Below the pieces are notes generated by a model. That model worked only from the letters and a program-made list of their open reading frames with translations, made no database searches and was not told the origin of the DNA. Shown here piece by piece: positions 27,023 through 35,509 of a stretch of DNA of 64,000 nucleotides. The position numbers and the translations under genes are program-made. Origin of the DNA: Bacillota bacterium (GTDB lineage Bacteria > Bacillota > Clostridia > Acetivibrionales > DSM-1351); assembly GCA_023415305.1 (NCBI GenBank), contig JAEZKZ010000045.1, positions 124,001-188,000 on the forward strand, written 5' to 3'. Every line of letters begins with the position of its first letter. Position 1 is the stretch's first letter.

Positions 27023-28033
27023 TTATTGCACCTTATTTTTATCCATACATTTTTCAATATCGATTTGAACAGGTTTCCATTCGCCTTTGATTTTTACAAG
27101 GGAGTTAATCATGAGATCGGTTCCATTTGTCAGCTTGGCAAATTCAAACATATATTTCTTATCATCTACTCCATCAACAAAGATTTTTTTTCTATACTCA
27201 TCCTGCTCAGGGGTGTACTGTTTCATAATGAGACCACACCAGTTTCCGTAGACCGTTTCCACATACGATTCAGCATTATGAGCCCAGCCATGGTAGGCGG
27301 CACAAAAGAAATCCTCCGGGGATAGGGTCAGCGCATCTATATAATAGGAGTTGTTTACCTTAATCACATCTAATTCACCTGTGTAGTAGTTAAAGGTGGT
27401 TACACCAATACTGCTGCCCTCCAGAAACTCTAACTCCAAAAAGTATTTGTATACCTCCTTTGATTCTGTTTTTATAGGCAGCAGCTTGATTAGATTTATA
27501 TGACCTATTCCCTCAAAGGATTTAACAAACTCTTCATAATTCATGGATTGTTTATTGTTTTCGGATAGGAAGGAGTATGCAATTGGAAAGGGCTCCAGTC
27601 CATACCCCACGGTTCCGCAACCTCCGTTTTTTTCTTCAGTAAGGAGGGAGGCCTGCTGGAGTACACTGAAATAATTAATGGCTGAGTTTTCAGGAGTATT
27701 TATCAATTCTGAAGGAACTTTTCCATCCTTAAAGCTCTCAAGAAAGTAATCATGTTCCATAAAGCAGCTGTTTAATGCTTTAAGATTGGAGGGTCTGAAA
27801 TATGTTTCATTAAGATTTGACATTCTCTTATTCATTATTTGTATGGTTTGCCGTGATAAACCGGATGCAGCCAGGTCAATTTTTTTATCCTGTGCTTTTT
27901 TTATATAGCTGCCACCAATGACATAATTCCTTTGTCCATTATCCTCATTACCTACGCGTAAACAAATAGCCGTAATAAAAAAGGCCAGTAGAATTAATGA
28001 AATTATAAGTAAGCGTTTTGTTATAATTTTCAT
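27023..28033 (-). CDS. Exported or membrane-anchored protein of unknown function
   Basis: The 336-residue protein has an N-terminal hydrophobic segment (about 7-25, LLIISLILLAFFITAICL), either an uncleaved anchor or a signal peptide, then a soluble extracytoplasmic domain. I do not recognise a family. Two Cys occur in a GGCGTVGYG segment near residue 140. The start ATG 28033 has GGGAG immediately upstream, preceded by a strongly structured leader that is shared with the VanX-type gene. It reads toward the sigma/anti-sigma pair. Confidence 0.6.
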   Translation of the reverse strand: MKIITKRLLIISLILLAFFITAICLRVGNEDNGQRNYVIGGSYIKKAQDKKIDLAASGLSRQTIQIMNKRMSNLNETYFRPSNLKALNSCFMEHDYFLESFKDGKVPSELINTPENSAINYFSVLQQASLLTEEKNGGCGTVGYGLEPFPIAYSFLSENNKQSMNYEEFVKSFEGIGHINLIKLLPIKTESKEVYKYFLELEFLEGSSIGVTTFNYYTGELDVIKVNNSYYIDALTLSPEDFFCAAYHGWAHNAESYVETVYGNWCGLIMKQYTPEQDEYRKKIFVDGVDDKKYMFEFAKLTNGTDLMINSLVKIKGEWKPVQIDIEKCMDKNKVQ

Positions 28034-28046
28034 AATACTCCCAATC

Positions 28047-28144
28047 TACGCGCAGAGCGCGTATACAAATAGTAATAAAAAGCCGCTTAGCGGGTTTTTG
28101 CTGCGTGAAATGCACAATGACTTACAAAATGTATCCTTTCACGC
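28047..28144 (-). promoter_or_regulatory. Structured leader RNA of the unknown exported protein (copy A)
   Basis: Reading the minus strand: arms GCGTGAAA (complement of 28137-28144) and TTTCACGC (complement of 28103-28110) enclose 26 bases. A terminator-like hairpin AAAAACCCGCT-AAGCGGCTTTTT (28077-28098), the string ATTACTATTTGT and a TACGCGC/GCGCGTA hairpin (28047-28063) follow, just before GGGAG. The layout and much of the sequence recur at 32355-32451. The rest of the gap to 28543 is AT-rich and shows no clear promoter. Confidence 0.55.
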
Positions 28145-28543
28145 TACTCCAATCTACACACATAGATATGATAAGAAACGTTGCAACAGTCCATGTGCAT
28201 TTAAAAATATTCTCCCGGATTTTGAACTGATACCTGTCCGAAAGCGGCCTACAAAAACAGGACGACTTCCCTTATAATATATTCATGTTAGTTAAGGATA
28301 ATAATAAAAATTTTCATGTAACAAAAATATAATCCCCTATTATAACTTTATTCATTAATAAATCATCGTAACAACATATTCCATATAAAATATCCAAAAA
28401 GAGTAACAGATTAGTCGCTTATTGTAAGTGCATGCGAAATTATGGTATATTTTCTATATTCGAGTGAATTAAACTGAAAAAATAGGGTAAATACTTTAGA
28501 TAGGATGAAGCAGGTAAATTACATGGGTAAAAGGGGTTACGTA

Positions 28544-29683
28544 ATGCAATTTGTTTTTGTTGGTGTTTTTTTAGTTATCTACGCATTATTGAATTACTAT
28601 ATAGGGATAAGAGGACTAAAGAGTATAAATGCACAAATTCCAATTAATAAGATTATTTATTGGTTTATCGTTATTCTATTTGCGTCCTCCTACATTATCG
28701 CAATGGCTGGGAGAAAGCACCTGCCTGAAGTAGCAGAACGGATTTTCAGTACATTAGGTGGCTATTGGATAGCGGCTTTTGTATACCTTTTAGGATTTGT
28801 TATAATAATTGACATATTCGGGTTTCTGGCCAAAAGGCTGAATATTATGCCCACCATAGTGAAAAACAACACCTGGTTCATAGCATTTTCTGTAATAACT
28901 GCAGTGGCTATTCTCCTTGCTGTTGGGACATATAATGCTATGGTACCAAAGATTTCGGAGTACAATATAAAAATCGATAAAAAAGCAGGTACAGTGAAAC
29001 AGCTTAAGTGTGCAATGATTTCGGACATACATCTTGGTGAGATTATTGGAAGAGATAGGCTTAAAAAGGCTGTTGAGCTGATCAACAATATGGAACCGGA
29101 TATTGTAGTTATAGCAGGAGATCTATTTGATGGTGATATTGAGCCTGTTAAGAAAGATAATATTCTGGAAGAACTTAAAGGTATCAAATCAAAATTCGGT
29201 GCATATGCAATCATGGGAAATCATGAGTATTATTCAAATTCAGTTGATGAAATAACTAAGATGGTTGAGGCGGTAGGTGTAACTGTTTTAAGGGATAATA
29301 CAGTTAAAATTAATAACGGTTTTTATCTTGTAGGAAGAGAAGACAAGGGTGGACAACGGTTTGGTTATAACCGGGCGAGCATCTCGGATTTACTGAAAGG
29401 AGCAGATACCGACTTACCGGTCATTGTACTTGATCACCAGCCCTCAGATTTGGATGAACCCAGAAAGGGGAAGGTTGATCTACAACTTTCAGGACACACT
29501 CATGCAGGGCAGTTTTTCCCGGCAAGTCTGGTTACAAATATGATGTTTGAAGAGGATCACGGATATTTTAAGGATGGCAGCTTCAATCTCCTGGTTTCCT
29601 GCGGCTATGGAACCTGGGGGCCTACGGTCAGAATAGGCAGTCAGTCGGAAATTGTAGAACTAAATATTTCATTTTCAGAATAA
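28544..29683 (+). CDS. Membrane-anchored metallophosphoesterase
   Basis: Calcineurin-type phosphoesterase of about 379 residues. About four TM segments fill residues 1-135. The catalytic domain follows, with all metal motifs: MISDIHLGE, GDLFDGD, GNHEYYS, LDHQP and SGHTHAGQ. Related proteins (YkuE/YaeI) act on lipids such as UDP-diacylglucosamine or on cell-envelope phosphoesters; the substrate here is unknown. Two in-frame ATGs upstream (28505, 28523) lack good ribosome sites, while AAGGGG sits 7 bases before ATG 28544. Confidence 0.9.
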   Translation: MQFVFVGVFLVIYALLNYYIGIRGLKSINAQIPINKIIYWFIVILFASSYIIAMAGRKHLPEVAERIFSTLGGYWIAAFVYLLGFVIIIDIFGFLAKRLNIMPTIVKNNTWFIAFSVITAVAILLAVGTYNAMVPKISEYNIKIDKKAGTVKQLKCAMISDIHLGEIIGRDRLKKAVELINNMEPDIVVIAGDLFDGDIEPVKKDNILEELKGIKSKFGAYAIMGNHEYYSNSVDEITKMVEAVGVTVLRDNTVKINNGFYLVGREDKGGQRFGYNRASISDLLKGADTDLPVIVLDHQPSDLDEPRKGKVDLQLSGHTHAGQFFPASLVTNMMFEEDHGYFKDGSFNLLVSCGYGTWGPTVRIGSQSEIVELNISFSE

Positions 29684-29740
29684 AAAAACTAAGCACTATT
29701 TATATCAAAACAGAATAAAGTTCATTATCAAAAAAAATTA

Positions 29741-29772
29741 AAATCCATTTGCGTAGATTAGCAAATGGATTT
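29741..29772. terminator. Bidirectional terminator between convergent genes
   Basis: Perfect 12-base arms AAATCCATTTGC and GCAAATGGATTT with an 8-base loop. T-rich sequence lies on the right and A-rich on the left, so both strands can terminate. Confidence 0.85.
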
Positions 29773-29782
29773 TTGAGTTTTA

Positions 29783-30991
29783 TTATTTTTTCTTATTGAG
29801 TTTACTAAAATCAAATTTCCAGGACTTCTTTTTATTTTCAGGTTCGTTGGTGTCATTAAGGTCAAGTGTCGCAGCGTACTTTGGATAATACATCTCCACA
29901 ATGTTTCTGAGAGTGATTTTAATTGCGGAATAAAGAGGAATTACTATTATTAAGCCAATAAACCCGAGTATTGGAATTATACCCATCAATAGAAGTATAA
30001 CGGTAAGGGGGTGAATATCCATACTTTTTTTCATAACCTGAGGAGATATAAAATTGTTGTCAATCTGCTGAACCACAATCATTACTATGAATATTTTGAC
30101 GGCCATAAAGGGGTTGTCGGCCAGTGAAAGCAGAATAGCAGGTATTATTCCCAACCAGGGCCCAAAGAAGGGGATTATACAGGTTATCATGGCAAAAATG
30201 GCCAGTATAAGCGAATATTTAAGACCAATTATTAAATACCCTATATACATCAGAAGACCTATGAAAAAGGCTACCAGAAGCTGGCCAGCGATATAGTTTG
30301 AAAGTACATAATCTATATCGGTCAGTATTTTTCTGAGATTGTCCTTATGAGTTTCCGGTACAAATCTTACAACACTGGGCATGAACTTCCTGCCGTCCTT
30401 TAGAAAATAGAACAGTACTATAGGAATTATTATGATGATAGATCCTACGTTGGTAATTGCACCAATAAAATTAATTGTGCCCCTGCCAACACTTGAACCA
30501 ATGTTCTGAACGAATTCCGATATCTTGCTTGTAATATCAGGTGTGGTCAGATCGGTACGGTTGAAATAGGCCAGAAAATTGCTGTTCAGAAGGTTAGTGA
30601 CTGTTCTCTCGGCTTTTTGGTACAGAGAAGGAAGACTATGATAGAATTCTGTAAACTGCGTCTTGATTAATGAACCGGTATAAGAGCTAAAAAGAATCAT
30701 AGCTGACAGTACAATAATAAACGCCAGTACGATTGCCCAAATATGAGGAATTTTACCCTTCTCAAGCAACTGAACCAGAGGTCTTAAGATATAATATAAC
30801 AGGCCTCCGAAAAGAAGCGGAAAGATTATTGAATAAATAAAACTGAGTATTGGAGAAAAGAAAAAGTCTATTTTCCCGAACATAAACACTATCAGCAGTA
30901 TAAGCAGCAAATAACAGCCATACCTGAAAAATTTACCTCTGAACAGATAAACGTTATTGGTATCCGGTTTGGTTTTCGTGTTGTTTTCCAT
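29783..30991 (-). CDS. AI-2E family transporter (PerM/YdbI type)
   Basis: The 402-residue protein has about seven or eight TM helices and the family C-terminal signature region PFFGPWLGIIPAILLSLAD with QQIDNNFISPQVM. Members have been linked to autoinducer export, Na+/H+ antiport or Na+ efflux, so the substrate is open. The last 30 residues are a basic cytoplasmic tail. GAGGTAATT precedes ATG 30991. It lies downstream of the VanX-type gene on the same strand with a 117-base gap. Confidence 0.88.
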   Translation of the reverse strand: MENNTKTKPDTNNVYLFRGKFFRYGCYLLLILLIVFMFGKIDFFFSPILSFIYSIIFPLLFGGLLYYILRPLVQLLEKGKIPHIWAIVLAFIIVLSAMILFSSYTGSLIKTQFTEFYHSLPSLYQKAERTVTNLLNSNFLAYFNRTDLTTPDITSKISEFVQNIGSSVGRGTINFIGAITNVGSIIIIIPIVLFYFLKDGRKFMPSVVRFVPETHKDNLRKILTDIDYVLSNYIAGQLLVAFFIGLLMYIGYLIIGLKYSLILAIFAMITCIIPFFGPWLGIIPAILLSLADNPFMAVKIFIVMIVVQQIDNNFISPQVMKKSMDIHPLTVILLLMGIIPILGFIGLIIVIPLYSAIKITLRNIVEMYYPKYAATLDLNDTNEPENKKKSWKFDFSKLNKKK

Positions 30992-31108
30992 AATTACCTC
31001 TTTGAAAAAAAATGTTTACATTAAGCACTTATCTTTAGACCAGTCATACTGTTTATCATAATTATAGGATTAAATGAAAAAATATACAAACATAATTTCA
31101 TTTTCCTT

Positions 31109-32341
31109 TTAATACTTTACAATTTCCGATAGGGGACCCATTAAAATCATTGGAGACTTATCTTTGTCAAGCCACTTTGCTATGGAAACTACGTCCTTAC
31201 GCTCAGCTGCAACACAGCCACTGGTATACTTTATTTTCATATTTGGCTTTACAATAGTAAAAAAGATGGCACTGCCCTTATTCTTTATATTCTGGGGATT
31301 ATAATCGATGGTGAAAAATAGATCAGATATACCATCCTTTATTTTAGTGAAGTTTTTATCTTTTGTGTCATATCTGTAATAATTCAGCCCAGTGTCTGCA
31401 TATGAGTTTTTACCAAAACAGGTGCCTATATTGAAGGCTCCCACGGGGGTTTTATTATCCCCTTCTTTTTTGCTGGTGGTAAAGCCCTTTAATCCAATCC
31501 AGCCCGTTATATTATTATGTATATTGACCCAGCCGTTTATGTTTTTTTCATATGTATTAATAACGACGTTTGAAGAATTGCTTAAGCTGGAGGTAACGAC
31601 AATTAGCTGGGAGGTACTGCTTTCTTTTATAGATTTGAGTTCTGTAATGGATTTACTGCTTAGACCATATTCAGTTTTGTCAAATTTGCTTAAAGGCAAA
31701 TCCTGTATCTTATAATTGTTATAATCAATATCCTCGAAATGCCACCATTCGTGACTTAGGGCTCTGAAGCCGGATGACTTCATGGCCTTTGACAATATAT
31801 TAAGATTTTTTCTCTGCTCGGCTGTCATTCCTTTATAATTCGGCGAAGCTTTTACAGTAAAATTGTCAAATTCGGTAGGCATTCTTAATTCCCTTCCGCT
31901 TTTATCCACCAGTGTAACATCAACCGCTGCACCTCTGTTATGTTTTGAGCCCGAACGATATGGATTTGCCACATAGTTTTTATTTGGTGTAGCCTCCCAC
32001 ATGATTTTCTGCACACTCAGGGGTCTGTAAGCATCCCAGATTTTTATGGAATAGCCCTGCTGTTTAACAATATTATTTGCCTTTATCAATTTATCAAGAG
32101 TGCCTTTTGTAAGAACACAGGTGGGAGAGGGGTAAAGAGACTTCCCGACAAAGTTATCGCAGGTTGCATATTTCATATCAATTACAAAGTCCTTACTGTA
32201 ATCCTCAACTAGGACAAGATCTGTTTTTTTTACTTCTGAATTGACTGCTTCTGCTGAATTGCAATTCTGGAAGAATACCAATAAAGTAATTAATAGTATA
32301 GTTATAATAAATCTTATGCGAAGATGCTTTATTTTAGGCAT
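31109..32341 (-). CDS. Two-domain cell-wall enzyme: VanX-type D-Ala-D-Ala dipeptidase fused to a YkuD L,D-transpeptidase-like domain
   Basis: Exported protein of 410 residues. A signal sequence or anchor (about 8-25) precedes a D-alanyl-D-alanine dipeptidase domain (M15D). That domain has the zinc motif SKHNRGAAVD (His134, Asp141) and EWWHFE (Glu198, His201). Residues about 255-410 resemble a YkuD catalytic domain (KTPVGAFNIG, GSAIFFTI, TSGCVA with Cys376). The first domain would cut D-Ala-D-Ala dipeptide and the second could form 3-3 cross-links. GGGGG before ATG 32341 sets the start. It lies downstream of a TetR/ABC operon and has a structured leader. Confidence 0.85.
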   Translation of the reverse strand: MPKIKHLRIRFIITILLITLLVFFQNCNSAEAVNSEVKKTDLVLVEDYSKDFVIDMKYATCDNFVGKSLYPSPTCVLTKGTLDKLIKANNIVKQQGYSIKIWDAYRPLSVQKIMWEATPNKNYVANPYRSGSKHNRGAAVDVTLVDKSGRELRMPTEFDNFTVKASPNYKGMTAEQRKNLNILSKAMKSSGFRALSHEWWHFEDIDYNNYKIQDLPLSKFDKTEYGLSSKSITELKSIKESSTSQLIVVTSSLSNSSNVVINTYEKNINGWVNIHNNITGWIGLKGFTTSKKEGDNKTPVGAFNIGTCFGKNSYADTGLNYYRYDTKDKNFTKIKDGISDLFFTIDYNPQNIKNKGSAIFFTIVKPNMKIKYTSGCVAAERKDVVSIAKWLDKDKSPMILMGPLSEIVKY

Positions 32342-32354
32342 ATTATCCCCCATT

Positions 32355-32451
32355 TACTCGCATGGCGCGTACACAAATAGTAATGAAAAGACATGTAATG
32401 GCTTTTCGCTGCGTGAAATTCACGATGACTTTCCACACGTATTTTTCACGC
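32355..32451 (-). promoter_or_regulatory. Structured leader RNA of the VanX/L,D-transpeptidase gene (copy B)
   Basis: Minus strand: GCGTGAAA (complement of 32444-32451) pairs with TTTCACGC (complement of 32411-32418) around 25 bases. A GAAAAG…CTTTTC hairpin, ATTACTATTTGT and an imperfect TACGCGC/GCGAGTA hairpin follow, just before GGGGG. Compared with copy A at 28047-28144, the stem-1 arms and the AAGTCAT-GTG loop core are kept while the second hairpin differs but still pairs. Confidence 0.55.
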
Positions 32452-32521
32452 TAATGGCCCCCACAGAGCTTTTCTTTAATTTTATCACACTTGTTGATTA
32501 CATAAAACAAAGGGCGGGTTG

Positions 32522-33676
32522 TCAGTCAAGTCTCTTTCTGAAGCGCTTGGTTGCAATAAATAGGATAACTGCCGTAAAACCAAGCAGTACCAGTGATTCC
32601 TGCCACAAATACTCAAGGCCTATACCCTTAAGTGTAATCCCTCGGATTATATCAAGGAAATATGTGAGCGGAATAATGTATCCGATATAGCTAATTACAG
32701 ATGGCATAGCTTCTCTCGGAAAAATAAAGCCCGACAGCAGAATACTGGGAAGGAGAAAGAATACCATCACAATCATTGCCTGCATCTGATTTTTTGCAAA
32801 GGTGGATATAAGCATACCTATAGAAAGGGAGCAGTATACAAAGAGAAAGCCTAGTAATAATAACAGCCCCACAGAACCGGCAATATTTACCTTAAATATC
32901 CATATACACATGGCCAGTGAGAATAGAAAGCCTGAATAGCCTATGATGATATAAGGTATGAGCTTCCCTAGAATAAGCTCTGAGGGCTTGATGGGGGTTA
33001 CTATAAGCTGCTCGATGGTACTTCGTTCTTTTTCTCTGACCAAAGCAAAGGCTGTTAACATAATAGTGATGTTTTGTAGAATTAGTCCAACCAATCCGGG
33101 AATAGTGAATTTTGTACTCTCCATATCGGGGTTGAAAAGGACATTTGTTTCCAGTGAAAGGCCGGACAGTTTTTCAGGAGTAATACCGAGCTTAATCAGC
33201 TTTTCTGATGTGAGCTTCTGGGAAAAGGTTCGTGATATTAATTGTCCGCTGGCCAGAGCCGTTCTTGCAGTAGTGGGTTCGGTACCGTCTATGATCAGCT
33301 GAAGTTCTGCTTCTTTACCGGTCTTCAGTTTTTCTGAATAATCCTTCGGGATAATAAGTCCTGCTTTTACCTTACCGCTTTTTATCAGTTCATTGATTTT
33401 GTCCTCAGAGTGGACAGTATCGTGTATAACAAAGTAATCCGACTCGGTAAACTTATCCAGAAAGGTTTTACTTTCTTCAGAATTACTCTGGTCATAAACA
33501 GCAGTGGGTATCTTATCAACTTCAGTATTAACGGCATAGCCGAACAGCAGCATCATAACAATGGGCATGATAAAGGGGAGTTTTAAGCTTATGGGGTCGC
33601 GTTTTACCTGTATAAATTCCTTTTTTATAATGGATACAAATCGTCTATAGCTGAAACGATACCTGTTTTTATTCAT
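32522..33676 (-). CDS. ABC-2 type exporter permease
   Basis: The 384-residue protein has TM1 at about 28-47, a large extracytoplasmic domain (50-180) and five TM helices in the C-terminal half, the layout of ABC-2 permeases (YhhJ/YadH/DrrB-like). RSTIEQLIVTPIKPSELILGK is the family's cytoplasmic coupling region. It partners the ATPase gene upstream, with a 119-base gap filled by tandem hairpin repeats. AGGAGG precedes ATG 33676. Likely exports a drug, lipid or polymer; substrate unknown. Confidence 0.9.
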   Translation of the reverse strand: MNKNRYRFSYRRFVSIIKKEFIQVKRDPISLKLPFIMPIVMMLLFGYAVNTEVDKIPTAVYDQSNSEESKTFLDKFTESDYFVIHDTVHSEDKINELIKSGKVKAGLIIPKDYSEKLKTGKEAELQLIIDGTEPTTARTALASGQLISRTFSQKLTSEKLIKLGITPEKLSGLSLETNVLFNPDMESTKFTIPGLVGLILQNITIMLTAFALVREKERSTIEQLIVTPIKPSELILGKLIPYIIIGYSGFLFSLAMCIWIFKVNIAGSVGLLLLLGFLFVYCSLSIGMLISTFAKNQMQAMIVMVFFLLPSILLSGFIFPREAMPSVISYIGYIIPLTYFLDIIRGITLKGIGLEYLWQESLVLLGFTAVILFIATKRFRKRLD

Positions 33677-33691
33677 AATATAACCTCCTAA

Positions 33692-33758
33692 GCCACTTTA
33701 GTGGCTTGACACTTTAGTGGCTTGACACTTTAGTGGCTTTGGTCACTTTAGTGGCTTT
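33692..33758 (-). repeat. Tandem hairpin repeats before the permease ribosome site
   Basis: Four units of 16-18 bases built on CACTTTAGTGGCTT. The unit next to the ribosome site is the full palindrome GCCACTTTAGTGGC (33692-33705), eight bases or less from AGGAGG. A looser GCC/GGC hairpin caps the far end. The same array occurs before the ATPase gene. Confidence 0.85.
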
Positions 33759-33795
33759 GAGCCAACATTTGGGCAACAAAATATTGTAATTGAAA

Positions 33796-34575
33796 TTAAT
33801 CTCCCTTTAAGAACTTAAGATTGTTAAAAGTACCGGAGACTTTCTGATTTGTTAGCCGCTCAACATACTTTATAAAGATATCCTCCAGATTTCTAGCACC
33901 TTCCTGTTCAATGAGCTGCTGCGGAGAGGCAATGTTTATAAGATCGCCGTTTAGAATAAAACCAACTGTGTCGCAGCTTTCAGCCTCATCCATATAGTGA
34001 GTTGTAACCAGTATAGTGATTCCCTGCCCGGCAAGCGCGTGTATTATTTCCCAGAAAACTCTTCTGGAAACAGGGTCAACCCCTGCTGTTGGTTCATCCA
34101 GGATAAGCAGTTTTGGTTTGTGAATCAATGCACAGCCCAAAGCAAGACGCTGTTTCCAACCTCCTGATAAGGTTCCTGCGAGACTTTTTTCCTTCCCTGT
34201 AAGGTTGGCCATTGCAATGAGTTCTTTTTTTCTTTCAGATGTAGTATTATTTGATAAGCCATATATCCCTGCATAAAAATCCAGATTTTCCTCTACAGTA
34301 AGATCCTCATAAAGCCCGAAACGCTGGCTCATGTAACCCAGACTCTGTTTCACGGCTTCTGTTTCCGTTGAAACATCTTTTCCCATAACAAGGGCTTTAC
34401 CGGAAGTGGGGTTCAGAACACCGCAAAGCATTCGTATTGTGGTTGACTTACCTGAACCGTTTGGACCAAGAAAGCCAAAAATGGTTCCCTGGGGAATTGA
34501 AAAACTGATGTTGTTGACGGCAGTAAAATTGCCGAATTTTTTTGTAAGATTTTCAACCTTAATTGCATACTGCAT
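33796..34575 (-). CDS. ABC exporter ATP-binding protein
   Basis: The 259-residue ATPase has Walker A GPNGSGKST near 41, the signature LSGGWKQRL (Trp in place of the usual Gln or Met), Walker B LLILDEPTAGVD and the H-loop TTHYMDEAE. It belongs to the drug/lipid exporter (DrrA/CcmA-like) class. The open frame extends to 34659, but GGGAGG lies just before ATG 34575. It works with the permease downstream, and TetR is directly upstream on the same strand. Confidence 0.93.
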   Translation of the reverse strand: MQYAIKVENLTKKFGNFTAVNNISFSIPQGTIFGFLGPNGSGKSTTIRMLCGVLNPTSGKALVMGKDVSTETEAVKQSLGYMSQRFGLYEDLTVEENLDFYAGIYGLSNNTTSERKKELIAMANLTGKEKSLAGTLSGGWKQRLALGCALIHKPKLLILDEPTAGVDPVSRRVFWEIIHALAGQGITILVTTHYMDEAESCDTVGFILNGDLINIASPQQLIEQEGARNLEDIFIKYVERLTNQKVSGTFNNLKFLKGD

Positions 34576-34588
34576 ATTAACCTCCCAA

Positions 34589-34732
34589 GCCACTATAGTG
34601 GCTTTGACACATTGTGGCTTTGATACTTTAGTGGCTCTGAGCCGATTAAGCGGCCACAAAATGTTTATGAAACTATCTCCTATCTACGCGCATGGTGCGT
34701 ACACAAATAGTAGTGTAGACTGTATTAAGACT
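34589..34732 (-). promoter_or_regulatory. Leader of the ABC ATPase: hairpin repeats plus a TACGCGC-type hairpin
   Basis: Nearest the ribosome site is the palindrome GCCACTATAGTGGC (34589-34602), then two degenerate copies, a GCC…GGC hairpin, and ATTTTGT-like sequence. Farther out, TACGCGC/GTGCGTA (34685-34701) follows TACTATTTGTG and a TAGTCT/AGTCTA stem. It combines the permease-type repeats with the hairpin seen in leaders A and B. Confidence 0.5.
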
Positions 34733-34754
34733 ATAAGAAGAGTAACATTTCCAT

Positions 34755-35396
34755 CTAGCTTTGAGGTGAAATACCGTCAATTATTAACGTAATCATATCA
34801 TCAATTTCCTTTTCAGCCTCGGAAAGATTAAAGTTCTCGGTAAACAGCATTTTCTGAGCAATAAAAGCAATAAAATTTCCTATAATACTTCTCATTATCA
34901 GCATAGGATCAATATCAGTGCGTATCTGACCCCTTGCAGCCATAATTTTATAGAATTCCATGATTTCCTGCTCCATTATGTTTATAAGATTATTGTAGAT
35001 AACCTCCCGCATATCTTTATGATAAAGAACTTCACTTACAAGAACTCTAAACATTGGAAAGAATTTCTGGACCAGTCCAAGCCTGTCAACGAGAATGTCT
35101 TTAAGAATAGCTCGTAAATCTTTTTGTTCCTTATTTTTAAAAATATCAGTCAGTGAGTGAAGAAGGATTTTATCTGATGTAACTTTTAATGCCTGCAGCA
35201 TTATACCGTGAATTATATCCTTCTTTGTTCTAAAGTATCTGAAAATTGTTCCTTCGGCGATTCCTGCTCTTTTGGCTATTTCGCTGGTAGTTGTTGAGGA
35301 AAAGCCTTTTTCATTGGATATTGTTATTGCTGCTTCGAGGATTCTTTTTTCTTTATCTGCCAGTTCCAGTTCTGATAAATCAATATTAGTGTTCAT
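34755..35396 (-). CDS. TetR family transcriptional regulator
   Basis: The 213-residue protein has an N-terminal TetR DNA-binding domain (residues 17-62, KRILEAAITISNEKGFSSTT…EIAKRAGIAEGTIFRYFRTK) and an all-helical ligand domain. Probably represses itself and the ABC exporter downstream in response to the exported compound. A 14-base palindrome sits just after its own -10. AAAGGG lies upstream of ATG 35396. Confidence 0.93.
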   Translation of the reverse strand: MNTNIDLSELELADKEKRILEAAITISNEKGFSSTTTSEIAKRAGIAEGTIFRYFRTKKDIIHGIMLQALKVTSDKILLHSLTDIFKNKEQKDLRAILKDILVDRLGLVQKFFPMFRVLVSEVLYHKDMREVIYNNLINIMEQEIMEFYKIMAARGQIRTDIDPMLIMRSIIGNFIAFIAQKMLFTENFNLSEAEKEIDDMITLIIDGISPQS

Positions 35397-35457
35397 TTGG
35401 ATTCACCCTTTTTTTAAAATGTAATTTTAAAAAGTCTATGGTTAAGTAAATAAAATG

Positions 35458-35509
35458 AGTGAGTACTCACTATAATTACTATATTATGCCAATTATAATC
35501 GGTTGTCAA
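35458..35509 (-). promoter_or_regulatory. Promoter and TetR operator of the exporter operon
   Basis: Minus strand: TTGACA (35504-35509), 17-base spacer, TAATAT (35481-35486). A perfect palindrome AGTGAGTACTCACT at 35458-35471 lies about where transcription begins, ideal for repression by TetR. Confidence 0.75.

Noticed and set aside
28047..28144. Group II intron or IS end as an explanation of the shared leaders
   Set aside because: No intron domain V-like sequence, no transposase gene and no target duplication are visible, and both copies sit precisely before start codons.
33692..33758. Possible CRISPR array
   Set aside because: The repeats are adjacent without unique spacers, only 16-18 bases long, and no cas genes are present.
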